Origin: Lojkania enalia
Taxonomy: Eukaryota > Ascomycota > Dothideomycetes > Pleosporales
NCBI GenBank assembly: GCA_010094045.1
Contig: ML986586.1
Span: 162,859 to 226,858 of the forward strand
Direction of reading: 5' to 3'
Length of the DNA stretch: 64,000 bases
Below are positions 24,847 through 37,353 of the stretch, piece by piece. How positions within the stretch are numbered: position 1 is the stretch's first letter; every line of letters begins with the position of its first letter. The notes under the pieces are model-generated. The model was not told where the DNA came from. It made no database searches and was given only the letters and a program-made list of their open reading frames with translations. The position numbers and the translations under genes are program-made.

Positions 24847-27719
24847 ATGGCAGCTCCAAAGCGCTCGAAATCGGATCCCCCGCCACCGATAACTGTCGAA
24901 GACACAGCGACTGGAGCCGAGCCACAGCCCTCTCCTTCTCCCACGCACATGGCTGGTAGGTATGCCTCAGCGTGCGCAAACGCCACAGCTAATCCAGCAT
25001 GAGCAGAGCAAGCCCGAACCTCCAGTTCCTTCGAGCCGCATCCTCAGCTACGGCAAAGCTATACGCATCTTCGAGAGCGCCACAAGGGTACTTGGGGCCA
25101 CAAGCGCAAGCATAGCCCGGGGATTGAATGGCACGAAAAATGGACCAAGGATAGCTGGAGGCAGGGCAGGGTGCTACTGGTTGATTATGTGGACAAAGGT
25201 GCGTAGGGATGACGGTATCGTAGCCTTGCCATCAGAAATCTCCCTGATCCCGAATGCGTCCTATACTTGTGTTGATAGGTTCTAACCAGGAGCAGAACAC
25301 ACCAAAGAAGGCAGGAGGAAAATCGTAGCCCAAGAGTTCCAGGACATTGATGGATTGAGAAAGTATTACAGGAATGTGAGGGCTTCGCGAGCCCAGAACA
25401 TATGTTTATCCTGACATGGACTTTAGGAAGATCTCTCGCGGCAATCCGCTTTAAGGGTAATGTATGTTCCCTACCAAAAGTACGGCCACGACATCCTCTA
25501 AATTATCTATCAGCCACGTCCAAAACGCACCATGGGCCACTCGCTTTCTCTTACGCAAATTCAACATCGACGCTTCAGACGACCTCATCGGCACTTCATT
25601 TGGTCGCTGGGCTAAATACGATAAACCAAAACGGCGCGGTGACAAGCCTGTCCTAAGCGGAAAATCATTCCGCACGCAGCGCGATCCCTGGCGTGGTATA
25701 AGCCGGATAGCATTCAGTCTCGACTACCTCCGTCATTACGAAAAGCACAAGATATCCGATTCCAATTCCGGCATGAAGATGATGGAGTTGAACAATTACG
25801 ATTATAACGAAAACCCAGTGTATAGCCACGATGTGTATGCGCAGAGACTTTCTGTCTATGTGCAACTAAGCGATGGAGAGGCTGGGTTGCCTATTGACCC
25901 AGACATCAGAAATCCATACCACGATGAGGAGTATGAGGAATATTACCGGCTAAAACAGCAATATGGAAGCATAGATGCCAGTGGCAATGAGTTGTATATT
26001 CCGAAGCTACAGACGTTGGACAATGGGAGTACGATTATACTGTTTGAACAGTCGCAGTCTGGACTGGTAGAGGATACACTTATTGGAGCAAGGCAAGAGA
26101 TTGAGCAGCGCTGGAGAAGACTGACTTTCTATTTGCCTAGGGAGGACGCGCAAGACGAAGAAAAACTTGTAACGGAATGTATGGATTTCGTATTGCGGGA
26201 CGTTTTCAAAGCATTGGCAACTACTTGGGAGAAGTATCTGAACCTTTGTGAGACTCATGTCGGCATCTTAGTGAGTTATTTAGCCTCCTTAACCCATGTA
26301 GACAATACCAACCACTACGCCTTTTTCAGAAGTAGTTGAATCTCTTCGCTTCGAGTATCACACGAAACCAAGCTTATAGGCCTCTAGGAAGATAAGATTT
26401 ATGAGAATCCAGCAGATGAATCTAGGGCACCCGAATTATGGACCAATTCCTCGCTCTGGCTTAAAGTAGAACGTGTCATGTATATCCACGCAGACATCAT
26501 TAAAGAAACACGGGCACATCTTAGAGAAATGGCCGAAGATGACCCTCGAGAAAATGAGCCTTGGTACGTAAGGTCGGGGTACAAATAACAGACTTGTTTT
26601 TATCTAAAAGATGAGCTTTAATGAATAGCTATCCAGGTACTATATCGCCTAAAGCAATCTTTCTAGTATTAAAACAGGCTTTGATATTGTACCTAGACGC
26701 CCCCATTTTCTAAAATATGCTAACTGTACCCCACCTCTAGGCTAGCCTCCTCTGCTGAAGAACTCGAAAAGCTCATTACCCAGCTTGAAGAAGGCGTTGT
26801 AAAACCAACATCCAATCTTTCTGACCTAATGTACAAATCCGTGGGTATAAGAGACGCTCGACACTCTCTCCAGCTCGGCTTGAGCATGTGGCGACTGTCT
26901 TGGATAACATTCATCTTCTTGCCGCTAACATTCGTATCCGGTTTCTTCGGCATGAATGTAGACACCTTCGAAGGCAACCCAAGTATAAAGTGGTGGTTCA
27001 TATCCACAGTTCCCCTATTTGTCTTGATATTACTACTTTGGTATGCTGTTAAGCATACACTCACTTCCTCGCGCCAGGATCCCCTAAGGCGCGGCGTTTA
27101 CGAGTCGCTCTTCCACGAACTCGCTGATAAGCATCCTGCTCTCTGGAGCCGAAGAGGTCCTAGAGAAGGGATTGTGCCAGTGGGCTGGTGGAGCGGAGTA
27201 AAGTGGAGGTTGGTGACGACTTGGTTTGCAGCCGAGCGCACGATCAATGGAAAGAAACATGATCCTGGTGACGACGAGCTGGGTGTCTGGAGCCGGATCA
27301 AACGGACTTTGGTCAAGAGATGGCTGGGCAACATGCGCGTCTTGCCCAAAACCACAGCTGCACAAAGCGAACTGGACCTCGAGTCGGCTCTGCATCACGA
27401 CCTAGGCGCTGTAGGCGAGCTACTTAGCCTAGCTACGCCCATTGCGGTCGCGGATGCGGATCCCACGGCTGCAAGTCGATTGCAGAAGCGGCTACCGCTT
27501 GATCGGCTGAGGAGTCTAAGTCCGACAAGGAGCGACGATAGGCCCGAGAGTGCGAGGAATAGTGGGAGAAAGAGCGATTCTGGGAGTGGGGTCATGGTCG
27601 AGGAGAAGGAGGACGATAGGAGTGGGGATGAGGAGCAGGAGGGCCAGACGTCATTTGCGCAGAGGTTGAATGTGCCGCTGTATCCTGGAGGCGCGGGGAT
27701 TGTTGCTGGGGGGTTGTGA
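24847..27719 (+). CDS. CorA-like (magnesium/divalent cation) transporter family protein
   Basis: Seven exons: 24847-24955, 25007-25198, 25290-25375, 25427-25461, 25514-26270, 26388-26563, 26741-27719; 777 residues. The C-terminal third has the CorA layout: a long helical region, then two close membrane segments at about 506-525 (ITFIFLPLTFVSGFFGMNV) and 540-560 (TVPLFVLILLLWYAV). The GMN signature ends the first membrane segment, as in CorA/Mrs2/Alr transporters. The upstream soluble part (LRVIHVQNAPWATRFLLRKF, rebuilt across a 35-base exon) matches the large fungal CorA-like proteins whose substrate is mostly unknown. The tail after the second membrane segment is charged and Ser-rich. All splice phases agree. 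Plasma or vacuolar membrane is likely; magnesium as substrate is inferred from the family. The first two introns are the least secure. Confidence 0.85.
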
Positions 27720-28411
27720 GAGAGGTAGTATGATGTTCTCGAATAACGAACGTATTGAGGAGGCAGGGCAATTGTAGGTTGGAGGAAATGATGCGGACTA
27801 GACTTGAGGGAATTAGATACCCTCACGCATCTCTAATATCGCTTCCTTCTATCTTGTTCAATTGGCTGCGGATTCATGAAAAGATTAGTCCGGCTTTTCT
27901 GAATGTTGATATTTGAATACATAAAAAACCACACTGTACTAGCATTGAAGCGTAAGAATTCGTAAGAATTGAGAATTTTACATCCAAATTAGCTGGTACC
28001 TCGATTATATATATCGCGGCTTGCTTAATACCAGACTTAAAATGATTCTTAAGAGCGCCATGAAGCACCTCCGATTAACGCCAATAATCCCCCATGATAT
28101 CCGGCCAGAATCTCGAGAACATGCATCTCGCTTACTTCCATTGAAAACGCCATCACCCACAAAAATACAATGCCCATAGAAATAATATCGAATTCTCTTG
28201 CCGTTGTGGCTAGCGCTCACAAATGCATACTAGCTTGCGGGGTCGTGTGAGCTGATCTTTTTCAGCATTGTTGGTATCCCATTACGCCCAAGATATTCTG
28301 TCGTATCGTGCATCAACCTTGACCAAGACATAAAGTAGTAAGATGTCAAAACAGTACACAAAAGCTGATAGTGGACAAAGTACGGTCGAAGCTTATACTC
28401 AAGCAACTTGG
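27720..28411. other. Convergent spacer, CorA-like gene to TAF12
   Basis: A 692-bp spacer between convergent genes, expected to hold both 3' UTRs and terminators. It is AT-rich, and no gene is visible. Confidence 0.6.
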
Positions 28412-30333
28412 CTAAATATCCGTCTTGCCTCCCATGACTTTAGCGGCTTGGACAGCATTCATCTTCTGAGTCCATCCAGCAGCTGGAACCAGTTTACGAA
28501 CCGTACGGATCTCGTCTGAGGCATAGCCTGGGATACGGATGTTGTAGTTGCGCTCGAGGACAAGCTGAATGTCACGGATGTCGAGTTGAGGAGATTCGCG
28601 TAGCTTAGATAGTTTGCATGCATTGCTAATGACAGTATCGACAAAATCGTCGGCGAGCTGTAGAACTACCTGAACTGAGATTAGTACTGATCATTACATA
28701 GTTGACGATTTGCTGTCCTTACCTCCTCGACCTCCGGGGTCAACGCGTCCTCCGACCCGCCAGTCACTTGTCGTACGAGCTCGTCGAGCTTGCGCTTGCT
28801 AAGCACACGGTCTCCCTCGCCTTCGAGCTGAAATTGCGGGAACTTGGTGATGACTGGTTGCCCCATAGGCCCTGGAGCCCCGTTGGTCGGACCACTCATA
28901 GTAGGCCGTGCCTGGCCCATCTGAACTGGCTGTGGCGTGGAGACATTGAGAGTGCGGGGGATGGGCATTTTCGGGTTGTTCAGCTGCTCTCGTTCCCGGC
29001 TACCCGAGGCGTGAAAGCTTCCGTGTCCAGGCTGCATTGGAGTAGCGGTGCGCTGAGCGTCGGGGTTTGAGTATGATCTTTGCGCTGCACTCACCGCGGC
29101 CTGGTGTGAAAGAGGGACAGGCGGACCGGCAGGATTGGACGTCGCCGACTGCGGGTGTGGTGAATTGGTCTGCTGGTGGTGTTGAGCGTTCGCTTGCTGC
29201 GGATTGATTTGAGGTCGTGGTGGCTGGTGCGCCTGTGGTTGCCCCGGCTGTGCAAATGACGGAGCTTGGTTTGGCTGCTGAAATTGCGGTGCTTGAGGGG
29301 TAGGCGGCTGTCGCGCCAGCGGTTGAGCCATTGAAGCTGCTTGAGCCTGCGAAATCGGTATTTGTTGTTGTTGCTGAGCACCTCCGCTAGGTGGGATGTT
29401 GCTAAACTGCTGTGCTGGTTGCTGGCCCCCTTCGACTTTGATTTGCGGTTCTTGTTTTACAACATTTTGCTGAGATTGCTGTCCAGGCTGCGATGGGGGC
29501 TGTGCAGGAGCTTGTGGTTGTTGCCCTTGCTGCTGTTGTGCTCGTCGCTGCTCATGCTCAGTCTTCCACTGGGATTGCCTCTTCCTAAACTCCTCTACGT
29601 ATCGTTTCGCATTACCATACTCCTGTTCTGCCTGTTGCTTTTGGTTGTAAAGCTCTTGAGGAACGTCACTGCCAGATTGTTTGCGCTGGTCTATCAGGCT
29701 CTGGTAACCTTTTACGCGGTGAGTCGACTTCTCCTGCTTGTTCAACGCCATGAGGTAACTGTTCCTCAGCTCTTTCAATTTCTGGTCCCCTTCGGGCGTC
29801 CCCGCCTGGGGCCCTTGGGGTGGTAGGTGATAGGTGAAGTTCTGCACATGCCGAATGATTTCTGGATTAATCTGATTCTGCGCATTCTGTTGACCTGAAG
29901 GACGAGCGGCTTGTTGCCCACCTGTTTGCACGGGCTGAGCTTGCTGAGAGCCTTGCTGTTCTCGTAGTTGCGCGGGCTGAGGGGAGGCTTGTTGCGCGTC
30001 CTTCGCGGGCTGCGCTTGTGTGCCTAGGTTTGACTGTTGAGGCGGTTGGCCCTGCTGTAGGGTTTGACCTTGAGCTTTCTTCGCTCGGAATGTTCTTTCC
30101 TGTTGGATAAGCTTGGATGACCACTCCGCAAGCTTTGCCCGGGCCTGTTGGTGTTCTGGGCTATTGGGCGCTTTCGTCTGTATCAACTGCCAGAAGTTGG
30201 CAAGTACCGGCCGATATTTTTGCTTTTGGTCTTCATTCAGGGACTGAAGCTTGGGGAGATCGTCCGGCTTCAGCATTTGCTGCTGCTGCGGCTGTCCTGG
30301 GGCCTGCGAGCCCTGCGTTTGTGGGTTGCTCAT
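28412..30333 (-). CDS. TAF12: TFIID/SAGA subunit Taf12
   Basis: Exons 30333-28723 and 28669-28412 on the minus strand give 622 residues. The C-terminal histone-fold domain at about 505-590 ([13 protein letters not shown], then across the splice [20 protein letters not shown] and [20 protein letters not shown]) is the H2B-like fold of Taf12, which pairs with Taf4 in TFIID and with Ada1 in SAGA. The N-terminal 480 residues are Gln/Pro-rich with mixed charge, as usual in fungal Taf12, and include a coiled-coil-like stretch. The intron (28670-28722) falls inside histone-fold helix 1-2 with phase 0 and a TACTAAT branch point. The GTCACGTG site at 30578-30585 is about 245 bp upstream of the start. 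Confidence 0.93.
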
Positions 30334-31196
30334 GTTCGCGGGTGAGGGGGGAGGGCTCTGGCGGGGAAGTCCTAGAGGGATAGTCCGGCGTGTTTGTCTG
30401 CTTGATGAATCTTTGAGAGATGAGACTCAGTGCCGAAAGCGCCAAACGAAGGATACGGGAAGGCAAACTTCGCCGTGGCTAGTAGACCTGGTGATTGCAG
30501 AATGAGATTTGAATGGGGTTCGGCCTAGTCTTGGCGCGCCTATTGTTCCTCAACCCCGGAATGACCCAACGCACGAGGTCACGTGTCGACAGGGATCCTC
30601 AGTGCTATTGTCGAGAGCTCGAAAATACACCGATATGTAGGACGTGTATACAAAATACGTAGAATTGATTCTACTATGATTACGAGAATCCTCGCCAAGA
30701 CTTACATAGCTGCCGTTGGGATATGCAGGCATCGAGCAATTTCGTCATCTATCTACGACTCATTAACAGCTTTACAAATAACGCTCGAAACAATGTACTA
30801 ATTCTAGGGACGTATATGATAATTATATAATATGAGTGCATATTAATAGTCACAGTATCTTTGGGAAATAAAAGCCAATCATTATTTCAGGAGCTTTCTC
30901 TCCCCGAAAACCGGGGATCCATGGAGAGCTATCGTAGACTATCTAAAATTTCACCCCGAAGCAAAGTCAGTTTTGCTTTGCTTAATGTAATTTCCTCTCG
31001 CGAGCTCCAACACACTCCAAAGCATCCTCTGTAGATCCACCGTAACGGTGCACCCTAGCTTTTCACCGTGTCCTTAATTCCAAACGCTACAACACAAGCA
31101 GCATGGAAGACAATTAGAGGTCAGATTTGCTACCACAAAGAATAACTGAGAGACATTCTTCCTGGCGCTGAATAGCTTCGTAGTTGTTTGCGTCCA
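30334..31196. other. Intergenic, upstream of TAF12
   Basis: An 863-bp spacer between two minus-strand genes. It holds the TAF12 promoter on the left, including a GTCACGTG E-box (30578-30585), and the 3' end of the next gene on the right. A perfect 6-bp inverted repeat with a 5-base loop sits at 30901-30917. No coding gene is evident. Confidence 0.55.
30578..30585 (+). promoter_or_regulatory. GTCACGTG (Cbf1-type E-box) upstream of TAF12
   Basis: A perfect match to the RTCACRTG consensus bound by Cbf1-type bHLH factors in fungi, about 245 bp upstream of the TAF12 start. Function is inferred from the motif only. Confidence 0.4.
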
Positions 31197-32928
31197 TCAG
31201 GACACCTTTTCATAAGCTCTCCACCACAATGCGATATTTGCAGCGACTAAGAGATCAACCATCTTGAAACCTTCATCCTCTATGATGAGCTTCCCAAGTT
31301 TTGCCTGTTTGCCTCCAAAGCCACCACCCGCAAATTCTTGACCCAAAGATAAGTCCAAGCGATTCAATGAGTTCCTAACATCATCTACACTAGTCCTAGA
31401 ACCCGAGATCAAAGAGCTATCAAGGCTGGGCCGTGACCGGTGGAAAAGGGAAGATCGCTTAGGTGTGTCGTTACCCTCAGAGGCGGACGTCCTTGAAGTA
31501 CTAGGAAGATTGAACCTCAATTCACTGACAGGCATTGATATAGGGACAGACCCTTGAGGCCCCGGTACAACATGTCGGCACTGTAACGACTAGTGTTAAC
31601 CAACCATGGATAGAGAGCAGAAAGCAATGAACAAGAACAAATCCAGTATCTCAAGCTTGGAAATTCACAGAAATAGTCAGGACCAACAGCTGAACATGCA
31701 GAGAGGAGAAAACTGTAGTCTCGCTCACCTTCAAAGAGCCTCCACCGGCTCCAGTAATGAATTCGCATCGTCCGTTCCATGGGCTCATAAAAACGTATCC
31801 TCGGAAACTTGACTGTCTGTCCGATACTTGGACAGCATTATAAGGTTGGTCGTCTCTTGTCAAGGTCGGTGGGGTTTCAGGATGGTGGGGATCTGTGAAC
31901 GGCCTTCCACGCTGTTGGCTCTCATAACTTGCTCTTGGGGTATAGCGTCCCATCCCGGAATCGTAGGAATTGTTTTTTCTATGCCCAAAGCCACCGTTGG
32001 AATGCCTTGCTCCTTCCATCCACAAGCGCCGACGGAAAATGTTTTCGCAGTAAAACTGTTCGTTCCCTGATTGAGTGGAGATCGGATTGGTCTCTGGAGG
32101 ATTTAAGAATTTCGAATAGCCGGGGGTGTTGATTTCGATGCATAGTGGAGATCCAGCCTTCTTTTTAGCTACTGAATCCTTAAGGTTACTTGATGATACA
32201 TCAAGCAACGGCGGGTCTTCTATGCATGCGACGTTCCATTGAGCGCTAGACGCTGGGTCGCGTCGAATAAGGGTAAGAAACGTTCCTATAGAAGCTGTAT
32301 TTTTGGAGTGTCTTCGCGGAGGAAGAGGAGGAGCCGGGGGCTCAACGTCTCTTTGATACTTGTTGGAGTCCACGGAAAGACGCTGATGGAAGTGTGAGTG
32401 GCCCGGGAGTATCTGGGAGAAGTCTGCAGGGCCGATGTTCCGCTGGCCATCATTTTCGCTCGTTGATAGACGCATTCCAGGAACTGGTTTCCGCTGCGGA
32501 GTAGCTGCCATGCGAGAAGGTGCTAGTGTAGCAGGATTTGCTTTCTGCTGTATTGGTTGCACTAATAGTTGATTTGGAGGAGATAGGCAGGGTTCCGGAA
32601 AACCGACATCTTGAGGAGGTGCGAGAAGACAAGCATCTTCCGGCTGGTCGATGTGAACGTAGTATAGTGAACTCTGGATGTCCTCCGCGGTCACGACCTT
32701 GTCGCGGGGCTTCATAGGGGAGAGGAACACATCTAGGTTGCTTCTGAGTCAAAGTTTGGAACGACAAACCAGAGCAGTCCTACCTCTACTACCAGGCACT
32801 CGCGCAATGTACAAAACCAAAGGGTCATGCTTCACATGTGTCGGATTTCTGGGATATGATGGTGGGTTGGAAGCAAGCGTGGTGAGAGAGGACAGTGATC
32901 GAGCCTCGACCGCCATCGCAAGGACCAT
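31197..32928 (-). CDS. Uncharacterised conserved fungal-type protein (507 residues)
   Basis: I do not recognise a named family. Exons on the minus strand: 32928-32793, 32732-31729, 31580-31197, giving 507 residues with phases 1 and 0. A second in-frame ATG lies at 32916. The N-terminal part is compact-looking (KHDPLVLYIARVPDVFLS, then VVTAEDIQSSLYYVHID). The centre is Pro/Ser-rich with PPAPPLPPRR, a possible SH3-binding stretch, followed by a hydrophilic part rich in Arg, Gly and Asn and a glycine-rich patch. The C-terminus is again ordered: KLGKLIIEDEGFKMVDLLVAANIALWWRAYEKVS ends the protein and looks like an amphipathic or membrane-touching helix. No signal peptide or catalytic motif is apparent. 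Both ordered ends survive splicing, so it is probably a real protein. It is divergent from RRP14 across 535 bp. Confidence 0.75.
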
Positions 32929-33463
32929 GGAAGAACCCAGAGATTACCCAATACTGTCGATGTTTAGCGTGGAGTGTGGGTTGTTAAATCTCCTTAGCAA
33001 CCTTAAGGATGCTATATTCACTACATCAGTAGGTGATGAGCGAGGGCTGAGCAAACCAAGTGCATACGAATGCGTGTGGCAGTGCAACTCGCCCTGCGCC
33101 ATAAACAATTAGGTCACAGCCTATGATGTGCTGAGCGTCGAGTGTAAGCGTGGACTATTGCCGCACGGTTGCATGCACTTGCAGCGTAGCAGATGCTGAG
33201 GGATTTCGAAGGGAATCTTTCAAGGCTGTTCTTGGTCTCAAAGGTTGGATAGTGGGCATATGCAGCTAGCAGTCGGCACTAGTGAGGCAGCTGCAGCCGG
33301 TCGCGCCAAGATTTCACTATTTTTCACACTTTCACTGACTGAAGAACAGACGCACGACAACGCAACAACTCTACGCCAACCTGATCCGCCTCCGCGCAAA
33401 TCTGTCCGACTACACGCACATTAGCACTATACTAGCCTTGCTTTCAAGCCGACTCGCGGCAAC
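32929..33463. promoter_or_regulatory. Divergent promoter, uncharacterised gene and RRP14
   Basis: A 535-bp spacer between opposing start codons, so both promoters and 5' UTRs lie here. A TTTCACAC/CACTTTCACTG-like repeat occurs near 33322-33338. No other gene is called. Confidence 0.5.
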
Positions 33464-35131
33464 ATGGCGGACGACCTCGAGGTTCGTATCTTCGTTCGCC
33501 CCGCACATACCGCCCATTCGTTAATGTTCACTAGGAGCGATTGAAAAGCCATGCCCGGGCTTTTGAAGGCTTGATGTCTCTGATCCCTGCAAACGAGTAT
33601 TATGGGAAGGATGAGAGTATCACCAGCGTATGTTGTACCCCGCGCTACCATCATCCGACCATGTATTGATGTTATTACTGCGTAGACACAATGGATGAGA
33701 AAGAAGCAGACCATGGAGGAAAGGAAGGCCGCAAAAAGAGCAAAGCTCGACCCGGCTTCGCACAAGACTGCTAAAGATGTCATGAATGAGAACGCACGGA
33801 AACGCAAGCGAGAGCTCGAGGGCGATGGGACATCGGACATCGATATGGATATTGGAAAGGAGAAGCCACTAGAGGGCATGAAAATGCCATCAAGTAAAAC
33901 AAAAAAGCATAAGACGACACTCGAACCGGAGGTCTCTGCAGATGACAATCCGATAGATGCTGGCAACAACGATGATACCCAAGAATCACGATTGAAAGTG
34001 CAAGCTGATAAGAGGAAGCAGAAGCTTGATAGCAAGAAGGGGAAGCTTGCTAAGAAGCAGGAAAGGCAGCAAATACAAAGGGCTAGACAGAAAGAGTTTG
34101 GTGCGGCCTTAGGATGCACTAGACAGGGGAAGGAGGGTGACGAGGATGAAGATCAAATGCTTGTGGAGGAAGACCATGGAGATGATCATATTCAGTCTTT
34201 GGATATTGGTGGACTTGTCGATGAAGCACCGTCTACTTCAACGCTCTCAACGGATTCGAACAATTCTACGGCTTCCGTAGTGTCGGCGGCCTCGTCTTCA
34301 TCATCTATCGTACCATCCGGTGCTGGGGATTCTCCTAAAATTTTAGAAGAGAAGAAGGCCAAGTTAGATCCAAAGGAACAAGAGGCATTCCGAGCAAGGC
34401 TTTTGGCAAAATTGGAGGCAATGCGAGCAGCGAGGAAGGCCGATGGCCCGGACGGAAGACCCGCACGAAATCGAGCAGAGCTGATCGAGGCAAGACGGAA
34501 GAAGGAAGCCGCTCGGAAGGAAGCAAAAAAGGAAAGCCGCCAAATTGCAAAGGAGGACGAAGCACGGCTGAGAGCTGAAGCTGAGCTGGCACGGTTACGA
34601 GGAGGATCTGGCTCACCGTCACTATTTCCAAGGATAATGACTCCAGAGCAAGAGCAACATCTAGCATTTGGTAAAGTCGCTTGGAAGGACGGACAGCAGT
34701 TGGATAGTACCCTTTCTAGATTCTTCGAATCAAAAAAGAAGGGATCATCGAACGCTAAAACTGCCCTAGAAGCAGCGCAGAAGAAACGGTCAAGAATCAA
34801 TGGTCTCAATGAGGAGAGACGGAAAGATATTGAAAAGAAAGATTCGTGGTTGAATGCAAAGAAACGAGCGCAAGGCGAAAAAGTGCACGATGATGCCGCT
34901 CTACTTCGGAAGAGCGTGAAGCGGAAGGAAAAAACAAAAGCAAAGAGCACAATGGAGTGGAACAATCGGCTTACAGGCATCCAAAAGGTCAAGGGGGCGA
35001 AGCAGGCAAGGCGTGAAGAGAATTTGAGGAAGCGAAGAGAGGAGAAGAAAAGCGGAAAGGGGAAGAGGAGCAAAAAGCCAGCGAAGAAAACTAGAAGACC
35101 TGGGTTCGAAGGCACTTTCAAGGCTAGATGA
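33464..35131 (+). CDS. RRP14: Ribosome biogenesis protein Rrp14 / SURF6 family
   Basis: Exons 33464-33481 (only six codons), 33535-33627 and 33686-35131 give 518 residues. SURF6/Rrp14 is a nucleolar protein needed for early pre-rRNA processing of both subunits. The N-terminal part (ERLKSHARAFEGLMSLIPANEYYG, then TQWMRKKQTMEERKAAKRAK across intron 2) matches the fungal Rrp14 N-terminal domain. The C-terminal half is an extremely Lys/Arg/Glu-rich helical SURF6 domain, including RLLAKLEAMRAARKADGPDG, ARRKKEAARKEAKKESRQ and a terminal basic tail ending in RRPGFEGTFKAR. Acidic and Ser-rich linkers separate the two. Both introns are phase 0. The short first exon is supported by MADDLE joining ERLKSHA without a break. 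Confidence 0.92.
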
Positions 35132-35463
35132 AGCACAGTAATTTTTAAGAGGTGGAATACCATTGGCGCAATTTCGGCTTCTCATATTTGGCATTTCTTA
35201 TAATATGCCGATGAAGGCGAAACTGTGGGCAATTGATTTTGGGAGATTCCATAGCCTAGCCTTTTCTGAATCAAAAATATCCTACGGACAAATTCTTACA
35301 ACTCAAGGATGGTATCTTCCTAAACGTTTTAAGGTTGTTCTTCGACTTCGGGTTGATACTGTCGCGTAGCCTTGGCTGATACAAAGAAATTGAAATCTCA
35401 TTCGCCAAACTGGCATCGTCTGTAATGTACTATTTACATGTGTTGGTCCCCATCATTCTGCCA
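35132..35463. other. Convergent spacer, RRP14 to complex I subunit
   Basis: A 332-bp spacer between convergent genes that should carry both 3' UTRs. The small open frame at 35163-35369 is not supported by any family resemblance. Confidence 0.6.
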
Positions 35464-36286
<823 letters not shown>

Positions 36287-36679
36287 GTTGGTACAGCGGG
36301 GTGGGTGTCAGTTTGGCGTTGTTAAGCAACGGAGGTCGTCACTGAGGTCCTAAGCTACGACTAACTAGCATCCCCCGAGTTCTGATTGGTCGATTTGGTG
36401 ACCTCAGAGGCAAATCGTCTCGAGAGAATAGTGCTCACTAGCGAAAACGGCTCCTTCTCAGGGACAGGAGTGGGAGGTTTTATTACAGGTAAATCGAATC
36501 TACCTGAAAAGGGGATATGGACAAGCAACGTTTGTAGCAATTGCCTCTATACCTAGTTGGCCCGAAAGAGTGATAGTTACGTAAGCATGAAAATGGAAGT
36601 CGCTGTTTGAGCTTCTCAACTTCCATCAGACATTCCATCACCTACCTTATATCCGCCTCCTCTACGCCAATTACCATTC
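36287..36679. promoter_or_regulatory. Shared divergent promoter of two complex I subunit genes
   Basis: A 393-bp spacer between the start codons of the 23-kDa subunit gene (minus) and the mitochondrial acyl carrier protein gene (plus). It contains TGATTGGT at 36383-36390, the reverse of ACCAATCA, a perfect HAP/CCAAT-complex site. Joint control of both genes is inferred. Confidence 0.6.
36383..36390 (-). promoter_or_regulatory. CCAAT box (HAP-complex consensus) between the complex I genes
   Basis: The plus strand reads TGATTGGT, which fits TNATTGGT, the consensus of the HAP2/3/4/5 (HapB/C/E) complex that controls respiratory genes in fungi. It is 97 bp upstream of the start at 36286 and 290 bp upstream of 36680. 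Confidence 0.5.
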
Positions 36680-37353
36680 ATGATGTTCAGAGCGACGCTC
36701 CCTAGACTTGCTAGGCAAATTGCCCGCACTGTACCCCGATACCAGGCTCCAATTGCTCGTCCTCTTACGCGCAGCTCCCTTCTCCAGTCAAGGCGGATCA
36801 CCCCCGCCTTTCAGGCTGCACGATGCTATTCCGCACATTCCGGTTTATCACACGAAGAGGTACAGGGCAGGATAATGGATCTGTTGAAGAACTTTGACAA
36901 GGTAACAACGCGCCAAAACTAGATCGATCGTATGCTTATCAGAGAGACAGATCCAAGACACATCAAAGGTAGTTTAAATACCGCGAGACAAGCCCTGAAA
37001 TCATGATATTCACAGTTATTAGCTCAACGGCGAATCGCACTTTCATAACGACCTCGGCCTCGACAGTCTCGACACGGTGGAGGTGGTAATGGCAATTGAG
37101 GAGGTTAGTTCTCGTGCACTTGGCATCCATCGTAGCAAAGCCTGACAACATTATAGGAGTTCAGCATTGAGATTCCGGATAAAGAGGCCGATGCTATCCA
37201 CAGTGGTATGTGATTTCTCGTGATAAGTCCTCTTTACACGCTAATATCATCTAGTCAAGCAGGCTGTAGACTATATTCTTGCTCAGCCCGATGGTAAAAA
37301 AGATCCCTTCTCAAATAAATTCTTGCCGAACTAACAACTCTATAGCGCACTGA
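36680..37353 (+). CDS. Mitochondrial acyl carrier protein (complex I SDAP-type subunit)
   Basis: Six exons: 36680-36901, 36951-36968 (18 bases), 37023-37103, 37157-37205, 37255-37293 and 37346-37353 (8 bases); 138 residues. Mitochondrial ACP carries growing acyl chains on phosphopantetheine for type II fatty acid synthesis and lipoate precursors, and is a bound subunit of fungal complex I. The attachment serine is in DLGLDSLDTVEVVMAIEE, and the acidic helix EFSIEIPDKEADAIHS follows, as in the family. The N-terminus is a basic, Ser/Arg-rich mitochondrial presequence ending near ARCYSAHSG. The last exon supplies only Ala-His-stop. The acceptor of the 18-base exon is ambiguous: an acceptor six bases upstream would add Arg-Gln. 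The 23-kDa complex I subunit gene lies divergently next to it. Confidence 0.92.

Noticed and set aside
33427..34119. Minus-strand open frame with hydrophobic stretches opposite RRP14
   Set aside because: Antisense shadow of Lys-rich codons, which read as Phe/Leu; membrane-like only by that artefact.
34192..35163. Long minus-strand open frame opposite RRP14
   Set aside because: It is the antisense shadow of a Lys/Glu-rich coding exon (giving Phe/Leu/Ser-rich sequence) and has no family signal.
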